DNA of 64,000 bases, from the NCBI GenBank assembly GCA_021613535.1, contig CP075496.1:2666001-2730000 (forward strand), in the 5' to 3' direction. The position numbers were made by a program, and so were the translations under genes. The notes beneath the pieces were generated by a model. The model worked only from the letters and a program-made list of their open reading frames with translations, was not told the origin of the DNA and made no database searches. Shown here in pieces: positions 63,748 to 64,000 of this stretch (positions are counted from its first letter, which is position 1; every line of letters starts with the position of its first letter). The stretch is from Adineta vaga (taxonomy: Eukaryota > Rotifera).

Positions 63748-64000
63748 TATTTAGTTAGCAAGGCATTTAATTATCTATTAAAACTTTCTTGTATTTATAC
63801 AGTCAATAAGTAAGACTGTATGATGACTGACCGGAATTGTGATGACATCTACAGAGATATAAGAGAAAAACAGAAGATTTTGTTGTAAAAAACCCTTATC
63901 CCCAGGCTAAGCTATTTTTATCGTCCACCAGAGGCACAAAATTTCCAATTGAATTTATTTCCAGTACCTGTCTTCTTCAAATCCACATTGGTCATTATTA
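63748..64000 (-). other. Right edge, possible small open frame
   Basis: A 25-codon minus-strand frame at 63918-63995 (starts MTNVDLKKTGTG) and otherwise AT-rich DNA. Too short to assign. Confidence 0.2.
63792..63799 (-). promoter_or_regulatory. Candidate TATA box
   Basis: Sense TATAAATA upstream of the 63747 ATG. The context is AT-rich, so chance occurrence is likely. Confidence 0.2.

Overview
This window is the edge of a eukaryotic, almost certainly metazoan, 45S-type ribosomal DNA array followed by a stretch of unrelated chromosomal DNA. All rRNA genes lie on the minus strand. From 1 to about 60.4 kb there are five head-to-tail periods (10407, 10972, 10425, 10431 and 11045 bp) plus a truncated terminal unit. 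Each unit, read on the minus strand, is 18S, ITS1, 5.8S, ITS2, 28S and a roughly 4.15-4.19 kb AT-rich intergenic spacer (IGS). There are six 18S genes, six 5.8S genes, five complete 28S genes and one 28S cut by the left window edge. The 18S/5.8S/28S identities rest on universally conserved rRNA segments, on the 5.8S-28S junction helix, and on near-identity between copies. I cannot name the organism. The rRNA and the 28S insertion site are animal-like; a small invertebrate such as a rotifer or a nematode is a guess only.

The most interesting content is in two of the five complete 28S genes (insertions at 19346-19880 and 51197-51781). Both carry a short element at exactly the same 28S site, between the classical R2 and R1 retrotransposon sites, flanked by a 13-14 bp target-site duplication. 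The element has no reverse transcriptase. Its 5' end, in 28S sense, folds as a hepatitis-delta-virus-like self-cleaving ribozyme whose first nucleotide is the 28S/element junction. Its 3' end is a cassette of five consecutive hairpins, the last with a GCGA (GNRA) tetraloop. The two copies are nearly identical over exactly these two ends and diverge by many indels between them. That is what a non-autonomous, ribozyme-processed 28S-specific retroelement should look like. The site and duplication length resemble those of R4-type elements.

All five complete 28S genes also carry an altered sequence at the otherwise almost universal R2/I-PpoI target (CTCTTCTGG instead of CTCTTAAGG). The 28S 3' end is followed by a hairpin that recurs about 485 bp further into the spacer with a compensatory base-pair change. 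The upstream spacer holds about eleven degenerate ~80 bp repeats.

The array ends near 60.38 kb inside an IGS. From about 57.93 kb to that point the terminal spacer is recognisably homologous to the others but strongly diverged, so it has escaped homogenisation. The flank (about 60.4-64.0 kb) holds no intact gene I can recognise. It contains decayed coding sequence on the minus strand, including the C-terminal CCHC plus restriction-like-endonuclease region of a non-LTR retrotransposon with stops and a frameshift, and two unidentified coding relics. Short reading frames inside the array are shadows of rRNA or of AT-rich spacer and are not annotated as genes.
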